Below are positions 1-8,438 of a DNA stretch of 24,217 bases, one piece after another. Every line of letters starts with the position of its first letter. Positions within the stretch are counted from its first letter, which is position 1. The notes under the pieces are model-generated. The model was not told the DNA's origin, made no database searches, and worked only from the letters and a program-made list of their open reading frames with translations. The stretch is from CAZXPG01 sp964643145. Lineage in GTDB: Bacteria; Pseudomonadota; Alphaproteobacteria; Rickettsiales; Arcanibacteraceae. The position numbers and the translations under genes were made by a program. The stretch is from the NCBI GenBank assembly GCA_964643145.1, contig CAZXPG010000029.1:1-24217 (forward strand), in the 5' to 3' direction.

Positions 1-69
1 GCTTTTTGACATTATTTTTCAATATCATGCCAGTTTTGGATAAGCAAAGCTTATCTAACACTGAGGTTA
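1..69 (+). repeat. Hairpin leader repeat, copy 1 (upstream of qor; cut by window start)
   Basis: Positions 1-69 match the reverse complement of 11481-11549 at 65 of 69 bases. The core is an imperfect hairpin at 30-64, with arms CCAGTTTTGGATAAGC and GCTTATCTAACACTGA around an AAA loop. It is followed by the conserved AGGTTATAG. A diverged copy lies at 3535-3619. The qor start codon follows about 40 bp later. The upstream part of the element lies outside the window. Confidence 0.85.
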
Positions 70-110
70 TAGTAGTTTCCTATACGCCAACCAAAGAAAG
101 GAAGTTTTGT

Positions 111-1088
111 ATGTCGCAGGCAATTAGAATGCATCGGGCTGGTGAACCGGAAGTGTTAACGGTGAGAGAGGTGGAAGACCGCGCCCCAGGTGAAGGTGAA
201 GTGGCCATACGCCAGACGGTTATAGGCATTAATTTTATTGATATCTATCACCGTAAGGGGATTTACCCGCTTGATCTGCCTGCTACGTTGGGTATAGAAG
301 CCTGTGGCTATATTGAAGAGGTGGGGCCAGGGGTGAAGGGCTTGCGTGTGGGTGACCGTGTGGCCTATGCCACCGGCCCAGTGGGGAGCTATTGTGAACG
401 ACGGGTGATTTCCCAGCATTATGTAGTGAATGTGCCCGATGAGGTGCCCGATGAACTGGTTGCTGCCACTCTGGCCAAAGGATTAACAGCGCATTATTTG
501 CTCTGCCGCACCTTTGTTACCATGCCTGGCAATATCATCCTGGTGCACGCAGCAGCAGGAGGGGTTGGGCGAATCCTCAGCCAATGGGCGCGCAGCCGTG
601 GCTGTACGGTAATTGGCACGGTAGGCTCGGAAGAAAAAATGGCCATTGCCAGTGATTATGGCTGCGACCATGTTATTAATTATAATAGCGAGAATTTTGT
701 CGAGCGTGTGCGCGATATTACCGACGGGATGGGGGTGAATGTTGCCTATGATTCGGTTGGCAAGGACACCTTCCTTGGCTCTATCAAGTGCTTGCGCCCG
801 TTTGGCATGATGGTGAGTTTCGGCCAGTCTTCCGGCACTATCCCCCCCATTGATATCAGCCTACTCAGCGAGAGTAGCCTATTCCTCACCCGTCCAAGCC
901 TGAGTGCCTATAAAGCCCACCGGATGGAGCTTATTTTAAGTGCAGCGGAAGTGTTTGAAATGCTCAGACTGGGCAAAATCAAGAACCCTATTTCCAACCG
1001 CTATGCGCTGAAAGATGCCGCCATTGCCCACCGCAACCTTGAGCAACGCCAAACCACCGGCGCAAGTGTGTTGATATGCAGCGGTTAG
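111..1088 (+). CDS. qor: NADPH:quinone oxidoreductase, zinc-independent MDR family
   Basis: This 325-residue protein belongs to the medium-chain dehydrogenase/reductase superfamily, quinone oxidoreductase branch, which reduces quinones with NADPH in the cytosol. The N-terminal GroES-like half carries the GINFIDIYHRKGIYPL block and the GIEACGYIEEVGPGV block. The Rossmann half carries the nucleotide-binding motif AAAGGVG and ends with the AAIAHRNLEQRQTTG block that closes this family. No zinc-binding cysteine cluster is seen, as expected for Qor. I chose the ATG at 111 because it has AAAGGAA at 97-103 in front and matches the family N-terminus. The frame is open back to position 6, but that part is repeat DNA. 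The gene converges on mrcA with about 20 bp between the stop codons. Specific substrate is unknown. Confidence 0.92.
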   Translation: MSQAIRMHRAGEPEVLTVREVEDRAPGEGEVAIRQTVIGINFIDIYHRKGIYPLDLPATLGIEACGYIEEVGPGVKGLRVGDRVAYATGPVGSYCERRVISQHYVVNVPDEVPDELVAATLAKGLTAHYLLCRTFVTMPGNIILVHAAAGGVGRILSQWARSRGCTVIGTVGSEEKMAIASDYGCDHVINYNSENFVERVRDITDGMGVNVAYDSVGKDTFLGSIKCLRPFGMMVSFGQSSGTIPPIDISLLSESSLFLTRPSLSAYKAHRMELILSAAEVFEMLRLGKIKNPISNRYALKDAAIAHRNLEQRQTTGASVLICSG

Positions 1089-1109
1089 GAGCAGGAAGGA
1101 GGAGCGAGT

Positions 1110-3530
1110 TCAATAAATCCCTCCGGTTCCGGTGAGTGGGGCAGCTTCTTCGGGGGTGACGGTGCTGGTGGTAGGCGTGTCAGAAGTAGGTGCAGCTAGT
1201 GCTGGTGCCTGGGGTTGGGTGCCTGTTTTGAAAGCTTCGTAGATAATATTTTTCTCTGGTGTAGCGATGCTGGGCAGTTGGCCGGTTTTGGCATCAATCC
1301 GCACCAGTTGGATGCCTTCTGGGATGCGGAACGGTACATCGGGCGTGCCTTTCAGTGCCTCTTCCATAAAGCGGATGAAAATCGGTAGCGCAACACTTGC
1401 CCCTGTTTCATGACGCCCCAGGCTGTGTGGCGTATCAAACCCGACATAGGTTCCCACCACCAGATCGGGGGAGAATCCCATAAACCAGGTATCGACACTG
1501 TCATTGGTCGTGCCGGTTTTCCCGCCCAGCGTTCGCCCTAGCTTGCGCGCTGCAGCGGCTGTACCGTGTTGTACCACGCCTTCCATAATGGAAATAATTT
1601 GATAGGCTGAGCGCGGGTCAGTCACCGCTTCACGGGTATCTTCCAGTATGGGCACGGGCGTTCCGGCATTACTGTTAGCGTTAATGGTGGTGAATACCGG
1701 GCAATCCCGACAAGCACGGTCATCGCGCTTATAGATAGTGGTGCCGTTCCTATCTTGGATACGTTCTATCAGTGAGGGGGTCAGCCGTTTCCCCCCCCCC
1801 ACCAGCATGGCATAGGCATTAGTCAGTTGCAGCAGGGTGGTCTCGGATGCGCCTAGCACCGTCGAGAAGTTACGGTCAGGATGTGTATTAATACCAAAAC
1901 GCTTGGTGATTTCCATAATTTTGCCAATACCCAGCATTTGCGCCAGTCGTACAGTCATGAGATTGCGCGATTTTTCTACCCCAATGCGTAAGGTGGTTGG
2001 CCCCAGAAAGTCGCCGGAATAGTTCTTTGGTCGCCACATGGGCATACCGGCTCCCTGGCTGAGTTCAATCGGCCCATCTACTACCACACTTGCAGGCGTA
2101 AAGCCGCTTTCCAGTGCTGAAAGATAGACAAAGGGCTTGAATGCCGAGCCAGGTTGGCGTTTGGCCTGCATGGCGCGGTTAAACTGGCTTGCCCCGTAAT
2201 AATAGCCACCAACTAGCGCGAGCACCTTGCCGGTATGGGGGTCCATCACCACCATGCCACCGCTTACCTGTGGAATCTGTCGCAGCCCATAAACCGGAGC
2301 ATTTTTCTTTTCCTGCAGCCGTTCCACTGCCACCACATCCTTCACCTGGAGTGGCTTTTTGGCCGTTTTGGCAAAGCGCAACTCTTCGGCTGGAATCACG
2401 CCACGCTCGCCAGTCTCCAGCCCGATAACGGCTTTATCTTTAGCGAGTTCCAGGATAACGGCTATATTCCACGTGCCGAGAGCCTCTGGGCGTTTCTGTG
2501 TTGCAAGCTGCTCTTTCCAGCCGTCAAGTGAAGGAAGGGTGGCGAGAGGCCCACGGAAACCATGCCGCCGGTCATAGCGGATTAATCCCTCGCGGAAAGC
2601 GGTTTCTGCAATAGTCTGTAAATGCGGGTCAAGGGTGGTACGTACGGCAAGCCCGCCTTCATAGAGGGTGTTGCTGCCATAGCGTGCGCTAATTTCTTGC
2701 CGCACTGCTTCGGCAAAAAAATCAGCGCGGGCAATTTCGGTATCTTCACGGGAACGCAGCACAATGGGGCGGGCAATGGCCGCAGCCGCCTCGCTATCGG
2801 TGATAAAATGCTCTTCTGCCATGCGTGCAATCACCCAGTCACGCCGTGCTTTGGCGCGGTCATAATTACGGCGTGGGTCATAGGTGCTGGGGGCTTTGGG
2901 AAGTTCGGCCAGGAAGGCTGCTTCTTCAATGGTTAAGTCATCTAGCGAGCGGTTAAAATAGTTGAGTGCGGCCGAGGCCACCCCATATGAGCCTGCGCCC
3001 AGGTAAATCTGGTTGAGGTAGAGTTCAAGAATACGGTCTTTGGAATAGACCTGGCTGATACGGAAGGATAATATCGCCTCTTTCACTTTACGGCTGAGCG
3101 AGCGTTCATTGGTCAGCAGGAAGTTTTTCACCACCTGTTGGGTGATGGTAGAGCCCCCCACCAATGCACGGTTTTCGCTTAAATTAATCACATTTTGTAC
3201 GGTAGCACGGAACAGGCTGAATATATCAATACCAGGATGGGAATAGAAATTCTTATCTTCAGCCGCGAGGAAGGCATTAATGACTCGCTTTGGGATGGCG
3301 TTCATGGGTACAAATAGCCGGTGCTCTTTGGCATATTCTTCCATCAACCGGCCATCGGCAGCATAGAGCCGTGTGACAATCGGGGGGTTATAGGAAGAAA
3401 GCGTTTGGTAGTCGGGCAGGCCGCGGCTGTAATATACGACCACTCCTAGTGCCAGCGCTGCGCCAACAACACACAGTATGAGAAGCAAGCTAGTGAAGGC
3501 GCGGATGAGTGATGTGAAATGGCCAAACAT
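1110..3530 (-). CDS. mrcA: Penicillin-binding protein 1A, bifunctional transglycosylase/transpeptidase
   Basis: This 806-residue class A PBP polymerises and cross-links peptidoglycan at the periplasmic face of the inner membrane. A single N-terminal membrane anchor spans about residues 12-34. The glycosyltransferase domain (GT51) has the catalytic EDKNFYSHPGID at 91-102, GGSTITQQ at 125-132 and the ELYLNQIYLG block at 169-178. The transpeptidase domain has SAFK (catalytic Ser462, Lys465), SRN at 521-523 and KTG at 670-672. The RDDRACRDC stretch near 601-609 and the proline/threonine-rich tail resemble other alphaproteobacterial PBP1A proteins as I remember them. A run of ten G (coding strand) at 1791-1800 encodes part of VGGGK near residues 576-580 and is a possible slippage site. 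It is preceded by its own sigma70-like promoter and a hairpin leader. Confidence 0.97.
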   Translation of the reverse strand: MFGHFTSLIRAFTSLLLILCVVGAALALGVVVYYSRGLPDYQTLSSYNPPIVTRLYAADGRLMEEYAKEHRLFVPMNAIPKRVINAFLAAEDKNFYSHPGIDIFSLFRATVQNVINLSENRALVGGSTITQQVVKNFLLTNERSLSRKVKEAILSFRISQVYSKDRILELYLNQIYLGAGSYGVASAALNYFNRSLDDLTIEEAAFLAELPKAPSTYDPRRNYDRAKARRDWVIARMAEEHFITDSEAAAAIARPIVLRSREDTEIARADFFAEAVRQEISARYGSNTLYEGGLAVRTTLDPHLQTIAETAFREGLIRYDRRHGFRGPLATLPSLDGWKEQLATQKRPEALGTWNIAVILELAKDKAVIGLETGERGVIPAEELRFAKTAKKPLQVKDVVAVERLQEKKNAPVYGLRQIPQVSGGMVVMDPHTGKVLALVGGYYYGASQFNRAMQAKRQPGSAFKPFVYLSALESGFTPASVVVDGPIELSQGAGMPMWRPKNYSGDFLGPTTLRIGVEKSRNLMTVRLAQMLGIGKIMEITKRFGINTHPDRNFSTVLGASETTLLQLTNAYAMLVGGGKRLTPSLIERIQDRNGTTIYKRDDRACRDCPVFTTINANSNAGTPVPILEDTREAVTDPRSAYQIISIMEGVVQHGTAAAARKLGRTLGGKTGTTNDSVDTWFMGFSPDLVVGTYVGFDTPHSLGRHETGASVALPIFIRFMEEALKGTPDVPFRIPEGIQLVRIDAKTGQLPSIATPEKNIIYEAFKTGTQPQAPALAAPTSDTPTTSTVTPEEAAPLTGTGGIY

Positions 3531-3534
3531 GGAT

Positions 3535-3619
3535 CTATAACCTCAATGCTCGGTAAGGGCGGCTTCCGGCACTGGCATGATAGTGAGAATAATGGTAAAA
3601 AAAGCACTGTTTTTGCCAT
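3535..3619 (-). repeat. Hairpin leader repeat, diverged copy 2 (5' leader of mrcA)
   Basis: Read on the minus strand, this stretch aligns with copies 1 and 3 on both flanks of the hairpin: ATGGCAAAAAC...GCTTTTT...ATTATT...TATCATGCCAGT before it and CATTGAGGTTATAG after it. The hairpin bases differ: CAGTGCCGG (3566-3574) pairs with CCGAGCATTG (3544-3553), with one bulge and one G-T pair. The flanks are therefore conserved while the stem is re-paired. It ends 5 bp before the mrcA ATG. Confidence 0.7.
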
Positions 3620-3648
3620 ACTATAGGGGAAGCTAACCAGCCTGTCTA
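3620..3648 (-). promoter_or_regulatory. sigma70-like promoter of mrcA
   Basis: On the minus strand TAGACA (3643-3648) and TATAGT (3620-3625) are separated by 17 bp. Each box matches the consensus at 5 of 6 positions. The -35 box overlaps the dciA stop codon (3646-3648). Transcription would start near 3613, giving an mrcA leader of about 80 nt that contains the repeat hairpin. The start site is inferred, not observed. Confidence 0.6.
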
Positions 3649-4203
3649 GCCCCTATCGCCCGATTTGGAATCAGTGAGGGTGCTGGTATTATCCAGGGGG
3701 GAGGAGGGCTTTCCAGTGATAGGGGCTACCATCACATAATGCCCTAAACGATAGAGTGCCTCGCGGAGCGTTGTATCGTCTATGGCATTAACAGAGTCTT
3801 GAAGTTGCCGCATTTTCTCGGGCGGTAGTGGTGCTATGGCATTGGGGGTGGCGTCTATATCAGCGCAAGGGGAGGGGCGCAGGTGGGTTTTAATACGGGT
3901 AATGGCTTTATACCCCATATAGACGGCTATTTTCTCCAGCAATACCGGAATCATATAGGATACTTCCAAGGCAATGGCACTGTTTAGCACATCCACATGC
4001 AGCAGGCCGTTGGTTTTATGTTCCCTGTCTTGGAATATCACCTTACGTGGAACCGTATAGAGGCTAAGCTTATGACCAGCAATCAATGCCCAGTCCGTCA
4101 CTAGCCGTGCCTCTATATAGCCACGATAGCGTGAAAACACCGGAGTGGTGATTGTATCCACCAGCGTAGAAAGCGATTGCATACCGGTAGTGTGGCGGTT
4201 CAT
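3646..4203 (-). CDS. dciA: DUF721/DciA-like protein
   Basis: This 185-residue protein belongs to the DUF721 family, whose best-studied bacterial members (DciA) help load the replicative helicase DnaB. The DUF721 core occupies about residues 10-110. It includes the FSRYRGYIEARLVTDWALIAG segment with its invariant tryptophan, the strand LLHVDVLNSAIALEVSYMIPVLLEKI, and the YMGYKAITRIK ending. The C-terminal 75 residues are poorly conserved and rich in polar residues. It begins 6 bp after the alaS stop, so the two are probably cotranscribed. Its stop overlaps the mrcA -35 box. Family assignment is firm. The helicase-loading role is inferred from homologs and not visible in the sequence itself. 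Confidence 0.85.
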   Translation of the reverse strand: MNRHTTGMQSLSTLVDTITTPVFSRYRGYIEARLVTDWALIAGHKLSLYTVPRKVIFQDREHKTNGLLHVDVLNSAIALEVSYMIPVLLEKIAVYMGYKAITRIKTHLRPSPCADIDATPNAIAPLPPEKMRQLQDSVNAIDDTTLREALYRLGHYVMVAPITGKPSSPLDNTSTLTDSKSGDRG

Positions 4204-4209
4204 AGGCAG

Positions 4210-6843
4210 CTATGAAATCGCCCGTTTGATTTTTTCGATAGCCGTGTGCGCCTGGTCGCCTAGTGGGCCACCTGCCTGGGCCATATCTTTCTTACCACCA
4301 CCGCCACTGCCGCCTAACGCTTCCGCACCTGCCTTCACCAGCGTAACCGCATCTATCCTGGCGGTCAGGTCATCGCTCACGGCGGTAACCAGCGATGCCT
4401 TGCCTTCCACCACCGAAATTAACGCGACCACTCCAGACCCAAGCTGCTTTTTAAAGGTTTCCGCCACGCCACGCAGTTCTTTTGGTGGCACATCATCCAG
4501 CACTTTGCCCAGGAAAGTGACACCATTTATCTCTTCCTTCTCCTCTGTGCTGTTTCCGCCGCCGGTAAGCGCGGCTTTTTTGGCATCACTTAAGGCGCGT
4601 TCCAGCTTCTTTCGCTCATCCAGCAGCGCGGCAACGCGGTTTGGCACCTCAGCCGCCGTGGTTTTCAGCAATGAGGCAACAGCCTGCACCAGTTGCTCCT
4701 GGCCTGAGAGATAGTCGATAGCCGCCTGGCCAGTTAGTGCCTCAATACGCCGCACACCTGCTGCAATTGCCCCTTCGCTGATAAGTTTGAAGCAGCCAAT
4801 ATCGCCAGTGCGCTCCACATGCGTACCACCGCAGAGTTCCACCGACACGGTGGCATCTGCTTCCTGCCCCATACTAACCACCCGCACTTCGTCACCATAT
4901 TTCTCACCAAATAACGCCATCGCTCCTTTAGCAATCGCCTGCTCCGGGCTCATCAGCACGGTATTTACGGAGGTATTCTGGCGGATCAGATGGTTAATTG
5001 CCGTTTCAATAGCATGGATTTCATCAGCGGTTAACGCCTTGTTATGGCTGATGTCAAAACGCAACCGGTCTTCAGCCACCAGCGAACCTTTCTGGGTGAT
5101 ATGTTCGCCCAGCACGTTACGCAGCACCGCGTGCAGCAGATGGGTGGCAGAGTGGTTGGCACGTAGTTTGGCGCGCCGTTCTTCGTTCACTTCCAGCGTT
5201 ACAATCTCCCCCAATTTTACCGGGCTAGCAAGCACGGCCACATGGGCATGTAAGCCACCAGCAAATTTTTTGGTGTCAGTAATGGTGGCAACCAACTGTC
5301 CATTGCGGGTGATGATGCCCTGATCGCCCATCTGCCCGCCGGACTCAGCATAAAACGGCGTCTGGTTGGTGAGGATAAACACCTCCTGCCCGGCTGCCGC
5401 TTCATGCTGTTGCGCACCTCCTGCAACCAGCGCAACCACCTTACCCTGCGCGCTATGCAGATCATAGCCTAGGAATTCGGTAGCACCCACGGCGTCACGC
5501 ACTTCAAACCACACCGTATCCGTGGCTTTTTCCCCTGAACCGGCCCAAGCAGCACGCGCCAAGGCGCGCTGACGTTCCATTGCCTCTGCAAAGCCATCCT
5601 CATCCACTTCCAGACCTTTCTGACGCAGAATATCTTTGGTAAGATCAAGCGGGAAACCATAGGTATCATAGAGTTTAAAGGCCGTTTCACCTGGCAGTTT
5701 ATCACCGGCTTTTAGCTGCTCTAACTCGCCGTCAAGCAGCTTCAAGCCCCGCCCTAAGGTTTCTTTGAAGCGTTCTTCTTCCTGTTTCAAGGTTTCGGTT
5801 ATTAGTTTTTCCGCCCGTACCAGCTCAGGATAGGCTTTGCCCATCTGTTCAATCAAGGCCGGCACCAACTTATACATTAGGGGTTCTTTGCAACCCAGCT
5901 GATGGGCATGGCGCATGGCGCGCCGCATAATACGCCGCAATACATAACCCCGGCCCTCATTAGAGGGCATCACCCCATCGGCCACCAGGAATGAAGAAGA
6001 ACGCAAATGGTCAGCAATGACCCGGTGTGACACAAGCGCACCACCTTCAGCCGTAACGCCAGAGGCTGCTTCTGAAGCGTGAATTAAGTGCTGGAACAGG
6101 TCAATATCATAATTATCATGCACATGCTGCAACACCGCTGCAATACGCTCTAACCCCATACCGGTATCAATACTGGGTTTCGGCAGTGGAATACGCTCAC
6201 CATTTTCCAGCTGTTCATATTGCATGAACACCAGGTTCCATATCTCAATAAACCGGTCACCATCTTCCTCTGGCGTGCCTGGCAACCCGCCTGGTATCTC
6301 TTCACCGTGATCGTAGAATATTTCAGAACAGGGGCCACAGGGGCCAGTGTCGCCCATAGACCAAAAATTATCGCTGCTTGAAATACGAATAATGCGGGAT
6401 GCATCCAGCCCAGCAATGCGTTGCCATAGGCTGAAGGCTTCATCATCGGTGTGATAGACAGTAACATAGAGCTTTTCGCGAGGAATCTTTAGCTCTTCTG
6501 TCAGGAATTGCCAGGCCAGCTGAATGGCGGTTTCCTTGAAATAGTCACCAAAGGAAAAATTCCCCAGCATTTCAAAAAAGGTATGATGGCGGGCAGTATA
6601 GCCTACATTATCAAGATCGTTATGCTTGCCTCCGGCGCGTACGCATTTCTGGCTGCTTACTGCACGGGAGAAGGCTAATTTCTCAGCACCGGTAAACACA
6701 TTCTTGAACTGCACCATCCCAGCATTAACAAACATCAGGGTAGGGTCGTTATGCGGCACCAGTGAACTTGAGGGAACCGACTGGTGGCCATGACGGGCAA
6801 AAAATGCAAGAAATGCGGTACGGATTTCGTTAACGGTAAACAT
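4210..6843 (-). CDS. alaS: Alanyl-tRNA synthetase
   Basis: This 877-residue class II synthetase charges tRNA-Ala in the cytosol. The N-terminus FFARHGHQSVPSSSLVPHNDPTLMFVNAGM is the AlaRS signature. The catalytic domain includes FFEMLGNFSFGDYFK and the WNLVFMQY and DTGMGLER motifs. The editing domain carries HSATHLLHAVLR near residue 562 and CGGTHVERTGDIG near 670, together supplying the zinc-binding His/Cys set. The C-terminal C-Ala region ends with a glycine-rich GGSGGGGKKDMAQAGG stretch. Length is normal for bacterial AlaRS (about 875). No strong Shine-Dalgarno site precedes the ATG. It lies 30 bp after mlaC and 6 bp before dciA, so it appears to be part of the long minus-strand run. Confidence 0.98.
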   Translation of the reverse strand: MFTVNEIRTAFLAFFARHGHQSVPSSSLVPHNDPTLMFVNAGMVQFKNVFTGAEKLAFSRAVSSQKCVRAGGKHNDLDNVGYTARHHTFFEMLGNFSFGDYFKETAIQLAWQFLTEELKIPREKLYVTVYHTDDEAFSLWQRIAGLDASRIIRISSSDNFWSMGDTGPCGPCSEIFYDHGEEIPGGLPGTPEEDGDRFIEIWNLVFMQYEQLENGERIPLPKPSIDTGMGLERIAAVLQHVHDNYDIDLFQHLIHASEAASGVTAEGGALVSHRVIADHLRSSSFLVADGVMPSNEGRGYVLRRIMRRAMRHAHQLGCKEPLMYKLVPALIEQMGKAYPELVRAEKLITETLKQEEERFKETLGRGLKLLDGELEQLKAGDKLPGETAFKLYDTYGFPLDLTKDILRQKGLEVDEDGFAEAMERQRALARAAWAGSGEKATDTVWFEVRDAVGATEFLGYDLHSAQGKVVALVAGGAQQHEAAAGQEVFILTNQTPFYAESGGQMGDQGIITRNGQLVATITDTKKFAGGLHAHVAVLASPVKLGEIVTLEVNEERRAKLRANHSATHLLHAVLRNVLGEHITQKGSLVAEDRLRFDISHNKALTADEIHAIETAINHLIRQNTSVNTVLMSPEQAIAKGAMALFGEKYGDEVRVVSMGQEADATVSVELCGGTHVERTGDIGCFKLISEGAIAAGVRRIEALTGQAAIDYLSGQEQLVQAVASLLKTTAAEVPNRVAALLDERKKLERALSDAKKAALTGGGNSTEEKEEINGVTFLGKVLDDVPPKELRGVAETFKKQLGSGVVALISVVEGKASLVTAVSDDLTARIDAVTLVKAGAEALGGSGGGGKKDMAQAGGPLGDQAHTAIEKIKRAIS

Positions 6844-6873
6844 GGAATAAGGCTATAACTATATCAAGAGTTG

Positions 6874-7503
6874 TTATTTTGTAGAAGAAACGGGTGCTAT
6901 TGCAGCTGATTTAACACGGGCTTCCAACTTGTTCAGCAGGCCATCTACTCCTTGCTGTGCTAGAATCGAACCAAATTCAGAACGCTGGGTGGTAATTAAA
7001 CTCACCCCTTCTGCGATAATATCATAGATGACAAAATCATTGCCTTTCTGCCGCAGGCGATAATCCACCCGTATAGTGCCTCCATCTGGGTTGACAATAG
7101 CCGTTTGCACCAGGTAATTATTCTCGGCAGGCTCGCTAATCGAGGAAATATTCAGCGTTTGTCCGGTATAATCACGAAAATTTGGCACATAGTTTAAGAT
7201 AAGAAACTCGGTATATAACGTACGGTAACGTTCTTTTTGCTCAGGCGTTAAGGTGCGAATATAGCGGCCCAGCGCAAACTTACCAATCCATTCTGTATCA
7301 ATGGTTTTTTTAAACAACGCGGTTAGTTGCTGCTCTTTCTCAGCACTTGAAACGCTGCTATTTTTAATAATCCCCAGTGTTGTATCGCTGAGATCAGTCA
7401 CAAATACACGTGCCTGCTCAACAGAGGCCGCAGCACTCGCTGCATAGCATAGCGGAAGCATGATAACCGCCACAGCGGCAAAAAAGCGTTTTACTATCGA
7501 CAT
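6874..7503 (-). CDS. mlaC: MlaC/Ttg2D-family periplasmic phospholipid-transport protein
   Basis: This 209-residue protein is the periplasmic carrier of the Mla pathway, which moves phospholipids between the outer and inner membranes. Residues 1-27 form a signal peptide (charged MSIVKR, hydrophobic core, cleavage likely within ASAAAS). The MlaC fold follows, with the family blocks IDTEWIGKFALGRYIRTLTPEQKERYRTLY, NPDGGTIRVDYRLRQ and YDIIAEGVSLITTQRSEFGSIL. It begins 3 bp after the mlaA stop codon, so the two are translationally close partners: MlaA is the outer-membrane component and MlaC its soluble partner. The inner-membrane MlaFEDB transporter is not encoded in this window. Confidence 0.93.
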   Translation of the reverse strand: MSIVKRFFAAVAVIMLPLCYAASAAASVEQARVFVTDLSDTTLGIIKNSSVSSAEKEQQLTALFKKTIDTEWIGKFALGRYIRTLTPEQKERYRTLYTEFLILNYVPNFRDYTGQTLNISSISEPAENNYLVQTAIVNPDGGTIRVDYRLRQKGNDFVIYDIIAEGVSLITTQRSEFGSILAQQGVDGLLNKLEARVKSAAIAPVSSTK

Positions 7504-7506
7504 AAG

Positions 7507-8259
7507 CTACTCTTCCTGAAATTCAAGTTCGGGCACTTCAGTGCCATTATGGACTAAATCCCTGCGACTTTGCAAGTAAAGGCTCCGCACGGTTGCATAA
7601 GGGTCAAGCGACGTCCGCTCAATTTCGTTGGTAAGTGACAAGGTTTCTGACCGGGATTCTACGGTGTCCAACGCCTGCCGTGCAATAATCTGGTCGCTGG
7701 ATGCCAGGTAATTAAACGGGTCAAGAAACACATCCACCCCACGCCCGCCAGCATCACGCAACGTGGAGGGGCCAAGCAGCGGCAGCACGATATAGGGGCC
7801 AGGAGGAATATCATAGACCCCGGCAGTCTGGCCAAAATCCTCTATCCTGTCCCTTAACCCCTGTTCCACTGCAAAATCAAACAACCCACCCAGGCCAAAG
7901 GTGCTGTTTAAGGTAAAGCGCCAGAAGCTGGTGGAAGCATAGGCCATATCCCCCTGCAACACACTATTGAAAAAAGTGACGGGCGTTGCCAGGTTACGCA
8001 GGAAACAGGCCATTCTTGTCCGCCCCCAGGCAGGAATAACCGCACGGTAGGCTTTGGTTACCGGTTTTAATAACAGCCGATCCACCAGATTGTTAAACTG
8101 GTATATTTTACGGTTTACAGGCTCTAGCGGATCTACATTGTTTTCTTCTGTTGCGATGACAGGCATAGAACCATCGGCCAGGCTAGCGACAGGTATAAGA
8201 AAAAGGGCACATACCATACTGCATAGTATGACCCACGGCGCATAAAATTTCGTACTCAT
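7507..8259 (-). CDS. mlaA: MlaA/VacJ-family outer-membrane protein
   Basis: This 250-residue protein belongs to the MlaA (VacJ) family, which in the outer membrane removes phospholipids from the outer leaflet and passes them to MlaC. Family motifs are DPLEPVNRKIYQFNNLVDRLLLKPVTKAYR, FLRNLATPVTFFNSVLQGD, FTLNSTFGLGGLFD, GPYIVLPLLGPSTLRDAGGRGVD and DPFNYL. I chose the ATG at 8259 because AGAGG stands 6 bp upstream. An in-frame ATG at 8277 would only add MQHRGQ. The N-terminus is a signal peptide ending near ASLADG. The two cysteines in it are in the hydrophobic core and do not form a lipobox, unlike the E. coli lipoprotein. The gene is followed directly by mlaC. Confidence 0.93.
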   Translation of the reverse strand: MSTKFYAPWVILCSMVCALFLIPVASLADGSMPVIATEENNVDPLEPVNRKIYQFNNLVDRLLLKPVTKAYRAVIPAWGRTRMACFLRNLATPVTFFNSVLQGDMAYASTSFWRFTLNSTFGLGGLFDFAVEQGLRDRIEDFGQTAGVYDIPPGPYIVLPLLGPSTLRDAGGRGVDVFLDPFNYLASSDQIIARQALDTVESRSETLSLTNEIERTSLDPYATVRSLYLQSRRDLVHNGTEVPELEFQEE

Positions 8260-8438
8260 TTGACCTCTGTGTTGCACGGAGTTAGCTGTTATTCCGCCAT
8301 CCTACCATAATTGGCATAAGCAGTAAGTAACACATACGGGCTACTCCCCCACTAAATTTCCTTCCCTTTTATAAAAAATTTATAGTTTAAGCAAATAAAT
8401 CCCGCCTGCAAATAAAAGTAAACGCCAAAATCTTTATG
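8260..8438. other. Intergenic region upstream of mlaA
   Basis: These 179 bp separate the hemY stop from the mlaA start. They are A+T-rich and contain the small palindrome TATAAA-AAA-TTTATA at 8370-8384. I see no GC-rich terminator after hemY and no convincing single promoter, although mlaA transcription probably starts here. Confidence 0.4.

Noticed and set aside
6..110. In-frame N-terminal extension of qor through the repeat
   Set aside because: The frame is open to position 6, but 1-69 is repeat DNA found also upstream of hemD. The family N-terminus and ribosome-binding site fit ATG 111. An in-frame repeat insertion like those of Rickettsia is possible but not needed.
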